A program made the position numbers and the translations under genes. From assembly GCF_001757995.1 (NCBI RefSeq), contig NZ_LXLV01000010.1, positions 124,001 through 188,000 on the forward strand: a DNA stretch of 64,000 bases, in the 5' to 3' direction. Under the pieces are notes generated by a model, which did no database searches, was not told the DNA's origin, and saw only the letters and a program-made list of their open reading frames with translations. Source of the stretch: Bacillus mycoides. GTDB lineage: Bacteria > Bacillota > Bacilli > Bacillales > Bacillaceae_G. This document shows, piece after piece, positions 35,238-44,517 of this stretch (position 1 is the first letter of the stretch; every line of letters begins with the position of its first letter).

Positions 35238-36050
35238 TTATAAGAAAATGATAGTTAGTACACCTACGATAATACAGTAGAAAGAGAAATATTTTAAATT
35301 CCCTTTTGCCATAATGTTCATAAACCATTTTAATGAAATATATGTCATGACAAATGTTGCGATGAAAGCAACAATATAAGGTACAAATAATGTATCTAAA
35401 TTTGGATCGTTTGCAATGTCTGTAATACTTAGTAATAAACCACCTAAGCTAACAGGGATATATAGTAAGAATGAGAAACGAAGAGCCGTTTCTTGCTTCA
35501 TACCAAGTAACATCGCTGCTACGATTGTTGCACCTGATCGGCTTATTCCAGGAATTAGTGCGCAAGCTTGTGCTAGACCAATAATGATTGCATCTTTCAT
35601 AGAAAGATCGCCATCATTTTTACGTCCACGCAAGTTTCTAATAATCCAAAGGCCGACAGCAGTAATAAGAAGGGAAATCCCAACCATCTTCACACCTTTT
35701 AAGTACTGGTCGATGTAATCTTTAAATAAAACACCAATAACACCTGCTGGAATGGTCGCAATAACAAGGTAAATAATAAAGAAGAAATCTGATTTTGCGT
35801 CCTCTGCTCTTGTAAATATATAAGATAGACCATTCTTCGTTAGACGAATTAAGTCCTTTCTATAAATAAGTAATACAGCTAATAATGAAGCTGAATTAAC
35901 AAGTAGTTCGAAGCTGAACCCTTCTATTTTTAGTCCTAGCAAATGCTGTGCTAAAACGAGGTGACCGCTTGAAGAAATCGGAATTGGTTCTGTTAGCCCT
36001 TGGAACAGACCAAGAATTAAATACTTTAAAATGTAGTAAAATTGTTCCAT
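35238..36050 (-). CDS. uppP: undecaprenyl-diphosphate phosphatase
   Basis: A 270-residue polytopic membrane phosphatase (BacA/UppP) that regenerates undecaprenyl phosphate for cell-wall synthesis; overproduction gives bacitracin resistance. Active-site motifs: [14 protein letters not shown] (Glu21, Ser26/27, His30) and [10 protein letters not shown] at about residues 163-172. The first motif has EPIPISSSG where most homologues have EFLPISSTG, marking a divergent paralogue group. The stop codon lies inside the TTTAT duplication of bcr1 copy 4. Several uppP paralogues are usual in this group of bacteria. Confidence 0.92.
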   Translation of the reverse strand: MEQFYYILKYLILGLFQGLTEPIPISSSGHLVLAQHLLGLKIEGFSFELLVNSASLLAVLLIYRKDLIRLTKNGLSYIFTRAEDAKSDFFFIIYLVIATIPAGVIGVLFKDYIDQYLKGVKMVGISLLITAVGLWIIRNLRGRKNDGDLSMKDAIIIGLAQACALIPGISRSGATIVAAMLLGMKQETALRFSFLLYIPVSLGGLLLSITDIANDPNLDTLFVPYIVAFIATFVMTYISLKWFMNIMAKGNLKYFSFYCIIVGVLTIIFL

Positions 36051-36146
36051 AATAACCTCCTTGTTTATTATTTGAAAGAAACAACTTTTCCATTATAACA
36101 AAAGAGAGGATGAATATTGAGAAGAAATAAATATTCGAAATATAAT

Positions 36147-36180
36147 AAAAATCCCTTATAGCAGTATAAGAGATTTTTAT
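36147..36180 (-). terminator. terminator of the chemoreceptor gene
   Basis: AAAAATCCCTTATA (36147-36160) pairs with TATAAGAGATTTTT (36165-36178, one mismatch). It lies immediately after the minus-strand gene. Confidence 0.7.
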
Positions 36181-36193
36181 TATTAATGAGAAG

Positions 36194-37126
36194 CTACTGT
36201 TTTTTGAATACCTTTGATAATTGGACATCGACTTTTTCAGCATCATTAATATGATTCATAATAGTAGTATTTAACTTTTGGAACATTTGCTGTGTATTTG
36301 CAAATTCTCGTAATATATCATCATTACAAGATTTTTGGTTTTCGATAGCTTTAATAACATTTGTAGCGCCACTTTGTAATGTTTGAATCATTATTAAAAT
36401 ATTTTCAATTCTAGCGTTAGTATCGGCGCTCATTTCTACACCTTCATCAACTAAATGTAAATTATCTTTTGTATTTTCGTACGCTTTTTCAATTTCCTCT
36501 TGGATTTTTTTCGTTAAATTGCCAATGTTTTTTGTACTCTCCGCTGTGCTTTCTGCTAGTTTTCTTACTTCATTGGCAACAACAGCGAATCCTTTTCCAT
36601 GCTCTCCAGCACGTGCAGCTTCAATACTTGCATTCAGCGCTAATAAATTTGTTTGCGCAGCAATGTTTTGAATTACTTCTACAATTTGCTCGATTTCTTT
36701 TGAGCGTTCACTTAAATGATTCATACTATTAGACGTGCGCTGAGATTGTTCACCTAATTTATTAATTACAATAAGTAAACGGTGAACAGATTCTTTTCCT
36801 TCATTAGAGCAATCGATAATTTCTTTAATAGATTGAATTAAGTTTTGCTCTTTTTGTAGCATTTCGTTATTTAATTCGTTGGAATGTGTAGTGCGCATAG
36901 AAACATTTTCAAAGCATGCGTTCAATTGTTGAATTAAGTTTTGGAGTGTATGATGTTGGTTATTTACAAGTTGATGCTCTTGAACAACGCTTTGTACACG
37001 GTCGTGGATAGCAGAAATAGTCTCTTGGCTTTCAATATCTTTTTGTTTTAATTCTGTTTCTAGCTCTTGTATACGATTTTCTAATTGATCAATTTTATGT
37101 TGGAGTGCTTTCTTTTGAGTAAACAT
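36194..37126 (-). CDS. soluble methyl-accepting chemotaxis-type protein
   Basis: A 310-residue cytoplasmic chemoreceptor-like protein without membrane segments. The N-terminus (about 1-60) is a coiled coil ([20 protein letters not shown]). The MCP signalling hairpin is at about residues 140-200, with the highly conserved tip [20 protein letters not shown] and [20 protein letters not shown]. No PAS, globin or other sensor domain is visible, so the signal is unknown. It should interact with CheA/CheW. It stands alone. Confidence 0.87.
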   Translation of the reverse strand: MFTQKKALQHKIDQLENRIQELETELKQKDIESQETISAIHDRVQSVVQEHQLVNNQHHTLQNLIQQLNACFENVSMRTTHSNELNNEMLQKEQNLIQSIKEIIDCSNEGKESVHRLLIVINKLGEQSQRTSNSMNHLSERSKEIEQIVEVIQNIAAQTNLLALNASIEAARAGEHGKGFAVVANEVRKLAESTAESTKNIGNLTKKIQEEIEKAYENTKDNLHLVDEGVEMSADTNARIENILIMIQTLQSGATNVIKAIENQKSCNDDILREFANTQQMFQKLNTTIMNHINDAEKVDVQLSKVFKKQ

Positions 37127-37291
37127 GTATTTATCTCAACCGCCTTTAGAAGTTATATTTTCTCTATATTTGGATTTTAGCGTATTTTATAATTTTTAAA
37201 TATAGGAATTGTTAAATATTTAAGAATCTATTACAATTTATTCATAATTCTCTTTTTTTTGTCATGAAAAATAAACTGTATTTAATGGTTC

Positions 37292-37308
37292 TGTAAACAA
37301 ACTGTAAA
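37292..37308 (+). promoter_or_regulatory. WalR box candidate
   Basis: Direct repeat TGTAAA, 5 bp (CAAAC), TGTAAA, a full match to the WalR consensus TGTWAH-N5-TGTWAH. It is 38 bp upstream of a 3D-domain cell-wall protein; the related yocH of B. subtilis belongs to the WalRK regulon. Confidence 0.7.
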
Positions 37309-37346
37309 ATAAATCATGTATAACTGTATAAGAAGGGAGTCGGATT

Positions 37347-38600
37347 ATGAACTATTTTAAGCGAATCAGTAGTCTAGTATTAGCAGGAATTATCGTTCTT
37401 TCTAGTACAGTCGCTGTAAAAGCAGAGTCAAACGACGAGAAACTTAACAACATGCAACAGCAATTGCAGCAAAACGATGCAGAAATGCAGAAGAAAGAGC
37501 AAGAGAAGCAAGCTGTTAATAAAGAAATTCAAGGTATCGAAAACGAACTACATAATTTAAATAATACAATTGCAAAAAATAAAGAGGATCAATCTGCTAT
37601 TCAACGTAAAATCGATGAAACACATAAGCAGATTGAACAAAAAAAAGCAGATATTATCGTTTTAGAAGATAAAGTCCTTGCTCGTAAGGATATTATGAAA
37701 AAACGTATGGTTTCTGTTCAAAATAGCTCAAATACGAGTTTAGTAGTAGAAGTTGTTGTAGAATCAAAAAACTTTGCTGATTTCATACAACGTATGAACG
37801 CGGTATCTACAATTTTAGATGCAGATAAAGAAATTTTACGTCTACAAGAACAAGATCTTCGTCAAATTGAAGAAGATAAAAAAGCGATTGACGAAAAAGA
37901 AGCATCTTTAGTAGTAGATAAGCAAAAATTAGCAAAAGCACAAGCTGATTTGCAAGATAACTTGAAAAAACGTCAAGATAACTTACAAACGGTTCAAGCT
38001 AAATATAATGCGATTGCAAGCCAAATTAATTTAGCAGCAGAAGAAAAAGCAAAAGTTGAAGCAAATATGAAAGCAGTACAAGAAACAATTGCTCGTGAAC
38101 AAGAAGCAGCAAGAATTGCAGCGGAAGAGCGCGCAAAAGCTGAAGCAGCTGCAAAGGCTGAGCAAGAAGAGTTAGCAAAAGCGAAGGCAGCAGCAGCTAA
38201 GCAAAAAGAAGAACAGGCAGCTAAGCCGGCAGAGCCTGTAGCAAAAAATACAGCACCAGAATCTAAGCCAGACACGAAACCAGCTCAAGGTGGAAAAGAA
38301 TTTTATGTAACAGCAACTGCTTATACAGCTGATCCATCTGAAAATGGCTATAAACCGGGTGAAACTGTAAAGTCTAAGTTAGGGCATAATTTGACTGCAA
38401 ATCCAAACATGAAACTAATTGCTGTAGATCCAGCTGTGATTCCATTAGGTTCTACTGTGTATGTGGAAAATTATGGGACAGCAATTGCTGGAGATACTGG
38501 TAGTGCGATTAAAGGTCATATAATTGATTTATTAATGCCAGATTCAGCTACAGCTAATAATTGGGGCAGAAGAAGTGTTAAAGTTACAATTTTAAACTAA
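37347..38600 (+). CDS. secreted cell-wall protein with coiled coil and 3D domain
   Basis: A 417-residue secreted protein. Signal peptide to about residue 27 (TVAVKAES); a long coiled coil at about 30-270 of the PcsB/CwlO N-terminal type (repeated QQLQQNDAEMQKKEQEK patterns); an Ala/Lys/Glu-rich linker to about 318; then a C-terminal 3D domain at about 325-417 (YVTATAYTADPSE, IAVDPAVIPLGSTVYVENYG, GDTGSAIKGHIIDLLMPD) whose Asp residues resemble the MltA/YocH active site. Predicted to cleave or remodel peptidoglycan. The WalR-type box fits such a role. A strong terminator follows. Confidence 0.85.
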   Translation: MNYFKRISSLVLAGIIVLSSTVAVKAESNDEKLNNMQQQLQQNDAEMQKKEQEKQAVNKEIQGIENELHNLNNTIAKNKEDQSAIQRKIDETHKQIEQKKADIIVLEDKVLARKDIMKKRMVSVQNSSNTSLVVEVVVESKNFADFIQRMNAVSTILDADKEILRLQEQDLRQIEEDKKAIDEKEASLVVDKQKLAKAQADLQDNLKKRQDNLQTVQAKYNAIASQINLAAEEKAKVEANMKAVQETIAREQEAARIAAEERAKAEAAAKAEQEELAKAKAAAAKQKEEQAAKPAEPVAKNTAPESKPDTKPAQGGKEFYVTATAYTADPSENGYKPGETVKSKLGHNLTANPNMKLIAVDPAVIPLGSTVYVENYGTAIAGDTGSAIKGHIIDLLMPDSATANNWGRRSVKVTILN

Positions 38601-38604
38601 AACG

Positions 38605-38642
38605 AAATCCAACTTTACAATACGTAAAGTTGGATTTTTTTG
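38605..38642 (+). terminator. terminator of the 3D-domain gene
   Basis: AAATCCAACTTTAC (38605-38618) pairs with GTAAAGTTGGATTT (38624-38637), then T-run. Confidence 0.88.
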
Positions 38643-38712
38643 TAAAAATAATGTTAAGTTGAGTTTACATTTTGTTAAGAGTAGCATACAATAATGGTGA
38701 GAGGTGGTAAAT

Positions 38713-38931
38713 TTGACCATTTTAAACAGGGTGAAGGAATTAAGAGCTCGCTTTAATTTTTCGCAAAGTGTATTAGCAGAAAAGGTTGGGGTGACGAGAC
38801 AAACGATCGCTGCAATTGAAAAAGGGGATTACGTTCCTTCATTGTTACTAGCGTTGACGATTTGTGATGTATTCGAGTTAAAGATGGAAGATGTGTTTGT
38901 TTTAAATAAGGAGGGGGAAGAGGATGAATAG
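38713..38931 (+). CDS. XRE-family regulator, module A
   Basis: A 72-residue single helix-turn-helix protein: RARFNFSQSVLAEKVGVTRQTIAAIEKGDYVPSLLLALTICDVF. There is no other domain. TTG 38713 chosen because GAGGTGG (38701-38707) is correctly spaced; an in-frame GTG at 38704 is inside that site. It overlaps the next gene (38924) by 8 bases. The arrangement repeats at 51098-51737 with a related regulator. Confidence 0.85.
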   Translation: MTILNRVKELRARFNFSQSVLAEKVGVTRQTIAAIEKGDYVPSLLLALTICDVFELKMEDVFVLNKEGEEDE

Positions 38932-39397
38932 AATTGGTTTTTCTTATATCGTAAACGTACTTTATACTGCGTTAGCATGCTGGACATTTGTTGAATTTTA
39001 TAGTGTTACTACAGAGCTAGCAGATATAATTAAAAACGAGAAGTTCCCATTTGAAGTATGGTTTAATGGAGTACCATTCATTTTATTATTTATTGGAGCT
39101 ATTGTAGTTACAATTTTTTATAGAATTCAAAAGAAAAAATATAAGAATTTATCTTTTTGGATGTATCCATTATTATTTCCACTAGAAGATGAACGTGAAA
39201 AAGCGATTACGGAGAAAGCTTGTCGAACAACTTTTGTTTCGTTATGGTATGTGTTGCCTTGTGCAGTTGGATTTTTAACTTTTTCGCCTATTATTAATGA
39301 ATATCTTCCTGGATACCCACTGTATATTCTATTTTCTATTTTCTTTATTCAAATGACAGTATTCCACGTATCACTATACAGAAATAAATTAGCTTAA
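38924..39397 (+). CDS. small four-TM membrane protein, module A
   Basis: A 157-residue protein with four predicted TM helices: about 7-27, 43-63, 95-115 and 122-145. A basic loop lies between TM2 and TM3. The sequence DEREKAITEKACR in that loop is reminiscent of DUF2178/DUF3796-type proteins that accompany small XRE regulators. It starts inside the regulator gene behind GGAGGGGG, so translation is coupled. Function unknown. Confidence 0.7.
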   Translation: MNRIGFSYIVNVLYTALACWTFVEFYSVTTELADIIKNEKFPFEVWFNGVPFILLFIGAIVVTIFYRIQKKKYKNLSFWMYPLLFPLEDEREKAITEKACRTTFVSLWYVLPCAVGFLTFSPIINEYLPGYPLYILFSIFFIQMTVFHVSLYRNKLA

Positions 39398-39433
39398 AAA
39401 GAAACCTTCTTGCACCAGCAAGAAGGTTTCTTT
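39396..39433 (+). terminator. terminator of XRE module A
   Basis: AAGAAACCTTCTTGC (39399-39413) pairs with GCAAGAAGGTTTCTT (39418-39432). Confidence 0.85.
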
Positions 39434-39512
39434 CAGTTTATACTTGTACATATAGCAATATTGTCTTATCATTTTATATAGAGTAAGATTTTGTAACGGA
39501 AAGGAATTGTAT

Positions 39513-40145
39513 ATGAATAAGCAAAGGATTTATAGTATAATAGCAATCCTTCTATTTGTTGTAGGTGGTGTATTAATCGGAAAGCCATTTTATGATGGAT
39601 ATCAGGCTGAAAAGAAACAGACTGAAAATGTACAGGCTGTTCAAAAGATGGATTATGAAAAGCATGAGACGGAATTTGTAGATGCTTCGAAAATTAATCA
39701 ACCAGACTTGGCAGAAGTAGCGAATGCATCATTAGATAAGAAACAAGTAATCGGTCGTATTTCGATTCCAAGTATTTCAGTAGAACTTCCTGTTTTAAAA
39801 GCGTCGACTGAAAAGAATTTATTATCAGGTGCGGCAACTGTAAAAGAAAATCAAGTAATGGGACAAGGGAATTATGCGCTTGCAGGGCATAATATGTCAA
39901 AAAAAGGTGTTTTATTTAGTGATGTATCAACTTTAAAAAAGAACGATAAAATTTATTTGTATGACAATGCAAATGAGTATGAGTATACTGTTACCGGTGT
40001 ATCTGAAGTGACTCCTGATAAATGGGAAGTTGTAGAGGATCATGGGAAAGATGAGATAACACTTATTACATGTGTATCTGTTAAGGATAATTCTAAGCGT
40101 TTTGTTATTACGGGTGATCTAGTAGGAACAAAGGCTAAGAAATAA
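39513..40145 (+). CDS. srtA: sortase A
   Basis: A 210-residue membrane-anchored transpeptidase that links LPXTG-type surface proteins to peptidoglycan. N-terminal signal anchor at about residues 5-24; sortase fold from about 78. Catalytic residues are His126 in LAGHNMS, Cys187 in TLITC and Arg196 in SKRFVITG; these numbers agree with those reported for B. anthracis SrtA. Start at ATG 39513, 7 bases after GGAAAGGA; TTG 39507 is too close to that site. Single gene with its own terminator, not linked to a pilus operon, as expected for the housekeeping sortase. Confidence 0.93.
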   Translation: MNKQRIYSIIAILLFVVGGVLIGKPFYDGYQAEKKQTENVQAVQKMDYEKHETEFVDASKINQPDLAEVANASLDKKQVIGRISIPSISVELPVLKASTEKNLLSGAATVKENQVMGQGNYALAGHNMSKKGVLFSDVSTLKKNDKIYLYDNANEYEYTVTGVSEVTPDKWEVVEDHGKDEITLITCVSVKDNSKRFVITGDLVGTKAKK

Positions 40146-40146
40146 A

Positions 40147-40188
40147 AAAAAAGAAGGTTCACTCTTTAAAGAGTGAACCTTCTTTTTT
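40147..40188 (+). terminator. terminator of srtA
   Basis: AAGAAGGTTCACTCT (40151-40165) pairs with AGAGTGAACCTTCTT (40170-40184), then a T-run. Confidence 0.88.
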
Positions 40189-40288
40189 ATCCAACATTGA
40201 GAAATAAAAGAATATTTTAGTTAGTATTTAAGTATTTTTCTATTTTTGTATAATAAAGTAATAAATCTAGATTTTGGGAGGAACAAAA

Positions 40289-41409
40289 GTGAAACAGCAA
40301 GTAAAAAAACTTCTTTTAACAACAAGTGTAGCGTTATTGGTAGCGCCAATTTCTGCTTATGCACATCCAGGACGTACAGATGCTAATGGTGGACATACGT
40401 GTCGTACAAATTGTGAAAAATGGGGATTGCAGTACGGGGAATATCATTATCACAATAAACCAGCTTCTAGTAGTGGTACAACGAGTCCAGCTCCTAGCCA
40501 AAATAATAATGGTGCTGTAGAAGCTGAAAGACAAGCAGAAGCGCAGCGCAATGCGGAGGCAGAAAAACAACGTGCTGCAGAAGCACAGCGTAAAGCAGAG
40601 GAAGAGAGACAGCGTGCTGCAGAAGAACAGCGCAAAGTAGAGGAAGAGAGACAGCGTGCTGCAGAAGAACAACGCAAAGCAGAAGAAGCACGTAAGGCAG
40701 AGGAAGCGCAGCGTAAAGCTGAGGCTGAAAAGGGACAAGCTGAAGGGCAAAAAAGCGGAGAGACAGATTTTAAAGCAGGAAAAAAAATGCAGAAGGACAT
40801 GTAGCTGGAAAGTCAGATGCATATAAACAAGCATTTACAACTACTTATGCTGTAGCATGGTCTTTAGAAGAACAGAAAAAAGCGCATTTTGAAAAAGGTA
40901 AAGAGCAAGGGTTAGCACAAGAAGCAATGGACGATAGTCAAATTACTCCTGAGTTTAAGGTGAACTTTGCAGAAGGTTTCCAAGTAGGTAATAAAGAGAG
41001 AACCGAAAAGATTGAAAAAGAACAAGCGGAACTTGGTGAAAAGGCTGGTAAAGAATTAGCTGAAAAGAAACCTGGAAATACTGAAAAGGATACATATGTG
41101 AAAGCATATGAAACCGCGTATGAAAAAGGATATAAGTCTGCCCAAAAAATGGCGGAAAAAGCTGGATATACATATGCATTTGAAAATTATGATTTAAAAG
41201 TTCCTGCTAAGTATGAAAAACACGAATCATTAAAGAAATGGTTTACGGAAGGGTTTAAATCAAATAAAAAGGCAGCAGAAATCCGAGAAGAAGGATATAA
41301 AAAAGGAGATAGCTGGCTGTCATTTTTCTATAAAAACTTCGTGCCAAGTGAATATAAAGAGCACAAAGATCTGTATGAACAGGCAATAGAAAAGGGCGAG
41401 AAAGCATAA
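40289..41409 (+). pseudogene. secreted YHYH-domain protein with Ala/Glu/Arg repeats, frameshifted
   Basis: One gene read in two frames. Frame 1 starts at GTG 40289 (GGGAGGA site), has a signal peptide to about residue 25 (APISAYAHPG), then a YHYH-type motif (RTNCEKWGLQYGEYHYHNK) and a charged Ala/Glu/Arg/Lys repeat region, and stops at TAG 40802-40804. The frame starting GTA at 40801 is open upstream and continues to TAA at 41407-41409 with further charged, Ala/Lys/Glu/Tyr-rich repeats (YEKGYKSAQKMAEKAGY). Adding one A to the A8 run at 40780-40787 joins them as GKKNAEGHVAGKSDAY. The total would be about 373 residues. It may be a true mutation, a sequencing error in a homopolymer, or slippage. 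Function unknown. Confidence 0.8.
40577..40693 (+). repeat. 42-bp tandem repeat inside the YHYH gene
   Basis: Two full 42-bp units (40577-40618 and 40619-40660) and a partial third encode AEAQRKAEEERQRA-type 14-residue repeats. They form the Glu/Arg/Ala-rich charged helix of the protein and could vary in number between strains. Confidence 0.75.
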
Positions 41410-41441
41410 AAAAAGATGAGGAGAAATTCCTCATCTTTTTT
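41408..41441. terminator. shared terminator, YHYH gene and POT transporter
   Basis: AAAAAAGATGAGGA (41409-41422) pairs with TCCTCATCTTTTTT (41428-41441). It separates two converging genes. Confidence 0.85.
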
Positions 41442-42825
41442 AATCCATCCATTTCACTAATTTCTTAGAAATTAATAGTAAAACACAACCTAAAATAATT
41501 GCTGCAGCTCCGATTACTGTAAATACTTCAGCATATCCAAGTGAAGTTGTGAAGCTTGCAAGTTGTCCGCCTATAATGTTGGCGATTCCTGAGCTTGCTA
41601 GCCATACTCCCATTAATAAAGAAGCAAGTTTTACTGGAGCAAGTGCGCTAACCATTGATAGTCCAACAGGGGATAAGAATAGCTCACCTAACGTATGGAA
41701 AAGATACGTAAAGACGATAAATAGTAAGTTTGCTTTTTCTGTAATATTATGTTCATCACTACCTGTTTTTAATGTAGCGATAACGAGAATGATATAACCG
41801 ATACCGAGTAGGATCATACCAAGTCCCATTTTTGTTGGGATTTTTAAATCCCCATTTTTTCTAGTTGCAAGTTTTGCCCATAATGCTGAAATGACTGGAG
41901 CAAGTAAAATAATAAATAACGGATTGACCGATTGGAACCAAGATGTTGGAACTTCCCATCCGAACACAGAGCGATCTACAAATTTGTTTGTATATAATGT
42001 TAACGAACTACCAGCTTGTTCAAATCCAGCCCAGAAGAAGACAACAAAGCATGTTAAAATGACGATAACTGCGGTACGTTGTTTTTCTTTTTTTGTTAAC
42101 GGTGTATTTCCTACTGTTTGTTGTCCAGCAGCCGTTTGCAAATCGCGAGTTGGTTTTTTACCGATATCACCAAGGAAGCGATTTGATAGTGTTGTAAATA
42201 AAATTTGTCCAATGATCATTCCGATTGAAGCGGCTAAGAAACCGTAACGGAATCCATAATGAACAACACCGTCCACCGTTGTTTTAAATAAATTTTCTGA
42301 TAAAAATCCGCAAACGAGTGGAGCTAAAAATGAACCGACGTTAATACCCATATAGAAAATTGTAAATGCACTATCACGTTTTGGATCGTGCTCTTCGTAT
42401 AATTCTCCAACAAGTGTAGAGATATTCGGTTTGAAGAATCCATTACCGATAATAATAAGCGCTAATCCGAGGTATAGGCCGACTTGGTTTTGCAAGGCAA
42501 ATAGTGTAAGGTTACCGAGCGCCATTGTTATACCACCAATTGTGATGGCTTTTCGTTTACCTAGAAAACGGTCTGTTAAGTATCCACCGATCAATGGTGT
42601 GAAATAACAAGCTCCAGTATAAAATCCGTAAATAGAGAGTGCCCAAGCGGGACTAAACCCAAGACCACCACTTACTAAAGTTGTTGTTAAATATAATGTT
42701 AATAATCCTCGTAATCCATAGTAACTAAATCTTTCCCACATTTCTGTAAAGAAGAGTAAGTATAAACCGGGAGGATGTTTCTTTTTTCTTTGTTGTTCTC
42801 TTTCTAGTTGTATCGTTGATTCCAT
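41440..42825 (-). CDS. proton-dependent oligopeptide transporter (POT/PTR family)
   Basis: A 461-residue di/tripeptide symporter of the POT family. The N-terminal signature FTEMWERFSYYGLRGLLTLYL carries the ExxERFxYY motif used in proton coupling; the GGYLTDRFLGKRKAITIGG motif and the FYMGINVGSFLAPLVCGFLSE motif (PTR2 signature) follow. About 12-14 TM helices. Start placed at ATG 42825 (MESTIQ) with AGGAGG upstream; an upstream in-frame ATG at 42858 precedes that site. It is divergent from brnQ across 255 bp. Confidence 0.92.
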   Translation of the reverse strand: MESTIQLEREQQRKKKHPPGLYLLFFTEMWERFSYYGLRGLLTLYLTTTLVSGGLGFSPAWALSIYGFYTGACYFTPLIGGYLTDRFLGKRKAITIGGITMALGNLTLFALQNQVGLYLGLALIIIGNGFFKPNISTLVGELYEEHDPKRDSAFTIFYMGINVGSFLAPLVCGFLSENLFKTTVDGVVHYGFRYGFLAASIGMIIGQILFTTLSNRFLGDIGKKPTRDLQTAAGQQTVGNTPLTKKEKQRTAVIVILTCFVVFFWAGFEQAGSSLTLYTNKFVDRSVFGWEVPTSWFQSVNPLFIILLAPVISALWAKLATRKNGDLKIPTKMGLGMILLGIGYIILVIATLKTGSDEHNITEKANLLFIVFTYLFHTLGELFLSPVGLSMVSALAPVKLASLLMGVWLASSGIANIIGGQLASFTTSLGYAEVFTVIGAAAIILGCVLLLISKKLVKWMD

Positions 42826-43080
42826 GTGATTTTTCCTCCTGACACAAACAAAAAACAAAGTTAATAGTTTTGTATATTTAATATTTTACTTTATTAACTA
42901 TTGAAAGTCAATAAAGGTTGATTTTTCAGAAGAAATTGGAAAAGGGAAGTAGATATAGAATGGGTGTTTCTTTTATGGTAGACTATGGACTATGTTTTCT
43001 TTGTAAGGAAGCGTATTATCGCGTTTTTCCTACGTGTGGAATAGATCTCATGCGAGATGAAATTGAAGAAGGAGAAAGAA

Positions 43081-44382
43081 ATGAAATTGTTACAGAAAAA
43101 AGAAATTTTGCTTATTAGTCTTATGTTATTCTCTATGTTCTTTGGTGCAGGGAATCTTATATTTCCACCTTTCCTTGGATACGAAGCGGGAGAGCATGTG
43201 TGGATTGCATTGTTAGGTTTTATTATGTCAGCAACAGGACTTCCGATATTAGGTGTTATCGCTATTGCGAAAGCAGGGAGCTTTCAAACGTTAGCGGGCA
43301 GGGTTCATTCTTCATTTGCAATTATTTTTCCATGCATTGTGTACTTATTTATTGGACCAGGTCTTGGTATACCACGTGCAGGAAGTTTAGCTTTTGAAAT
43401 GGGACCAGGTCAGTTGTTCCCAGAAGCGGGTAGCGTAGTTTTGTTATTGTACACGGCCATTTTCTTTAGTATTGTTTACTGGTTAAGTTTATCACCGTCT
43501 AAATTAATGGGCTTGTTTGGAAAGGTGTTAACGCCTTTATTATTATGTATGATTGCTATTATATTTATAAAAAGTATGTTTACATCAGTAGGCAGTGTGA
43601 AAGAGCCTGCAGGAAATTATGGACAAGCTCCTATGTTCCAAGGATTTTTAGATGGATATTTAACGATGGATGCGTTAGCAGCTTTAATATTTGGGATTGT
43701 TATTGCAAATGCTCTGCGTGCAAAGGGTGTAGCGGATGATAAAGGTTTAGCGAAATATATGAGTATTGCTGGTATTGGAGCAGGGCTTTTATTATCTATT
43801 ATTTATGTCATTCTTGGATATGTTGGCTCAATTAGTGGTTCATTGGGTACATTTGATAACGGTGCGAAAGTGTTAGCACAAGTTATGACGACATTATTTG
43901 GACAAGGTGGGTTAGTTTTATTAGGTCTTATTTTTACTGTCGCTTGTCTATGCGTTTCCATCGGACTTGTTACGTCTTGTAGTCAATTTTTCGCAAGTGT
44001 ATTTCCGAAAGTATCTTATAAAGCTTGGGCATTTATATTAAGTTTTGTTAGTATGGTTTTAGCTAATTTAGGATTAACGCAAATTTTAAAAGTATCGGTA
44101 CCGATTCTTGGATTTATTTATCCAGTTGCACTAACGCTTATTATTTTAGGGTTATTCCATAAGTATATTGGAAAGTATGTATACGTATATTCGGTAACGA
44201 TTGGAATCGTAGCGTTATTTAGTGCGATTGATATTTTAAACAAAAGTGTACTGATGAATAAATGGACACCACTACTAAAAATTCTTCCGTTTTATTCAGA
44301 AGGTGTAGGTTGGATTGTTCCGGCATTTGTAGGTGTCTGCCTCGGTGTAATTGTTAGTATTGCTATAAATAAGAATAAATAA
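43081..44382 (+). CDS. brnQ: branched-chain amino-acid transporter
   Basis: A 433-residue sodium- or proton-coupled carrier for leucine, isoleucine and valine (LIVCS family). Conserved N-terminal LISLMLFSMFFGAGNLIFPPFLGYEAG and about 12 TM helices are present. Start at ATG 43081 with GAAGGAG 5-6 bases upstream; an in-frame ATG at 43057 precedes the ribosome site. The 42826-43080 region holds a divergent promoter area; a degenerate CodY-like sequence (GATTTTTCAGAAGAAATT near 42919) has too many mismatches to call. No T-box is present. Confidence 0.92.
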   Translation: MKLLQKKEILLISLMLFSMFFGAGNLIFPPFLGYEAGEHVWIALLGFIMSATGLPILGVIAIAKAGSFQTLAGRVHSSFAIIFPCIVYLFIGPGLGIPRAGSLAFEMGPGQLFPEAGSVVLLLYTAIFFSIVYWLSLSPSKLMGLFGKVLTPLLLCMIAIIFIKSMFTSVGSVKEPAGNYGQAPMFQGFLDGYLTMDALAALIFGIVIANALRAKGVADDKGLAKYMSIAGIGAGLLLSIIYVILGYVGSISGSLGTFDNGAKVLAQVMTTLFGQGGLVLLGLIFTVACLCVSIGLVTSCSQFFASVFPKVSYKAWAFILSFVSMVLANLGLTQILKVSVPILGFIYPVALTLIILGLFHKYIGKYVYVYSVTIGIVALFSAIDILNKSVLMNKWTPLLKILPFYSEGVGWIVPAFVGVCLGVIVSIAINKNK

Positions 44383-44387
44383 GTAAG

Positions 44388-44425
44388 AGGTGTTTTCCTA
44401 TTTCGGAAAACACCTTTCTTTTTTT
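44388..44425 (+). terminator. terminator of brnQ
   Basis: GGTGTTTTCC (44389-44398) pairs with GGAAAACACC (44405-44414), followed by T-rich sequence. Confidence 0.88.
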
Positions 44426-44517
44426 GGAAAAATAGTATTGAAAATGAATAGACTAAGAGTATGATAAAGGTAATTGGTAATATATAGGTTTTACATGAAT
44501 GATGAGGGGGGGAGCGT

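Noticed and set aside
40334-40834. Antisense open frames across the Ala/Glu repeats of the YHYH gene
   Set aside because: They mirror the low-complexity repeat codons and have no ribosome site.
42826-43080. T-box or CodY box upstream of brnQ
   Set aside because: No T-box signature (AGGGTGGNACCGCG) and the best CodY-like site has about four mismatches.
42918-43118. 66-codon frame upstream of brnQ
   Set aside because: It overlaps the brnQ start in another frame and lacks a ribosome site; more likely the brnQ leader.
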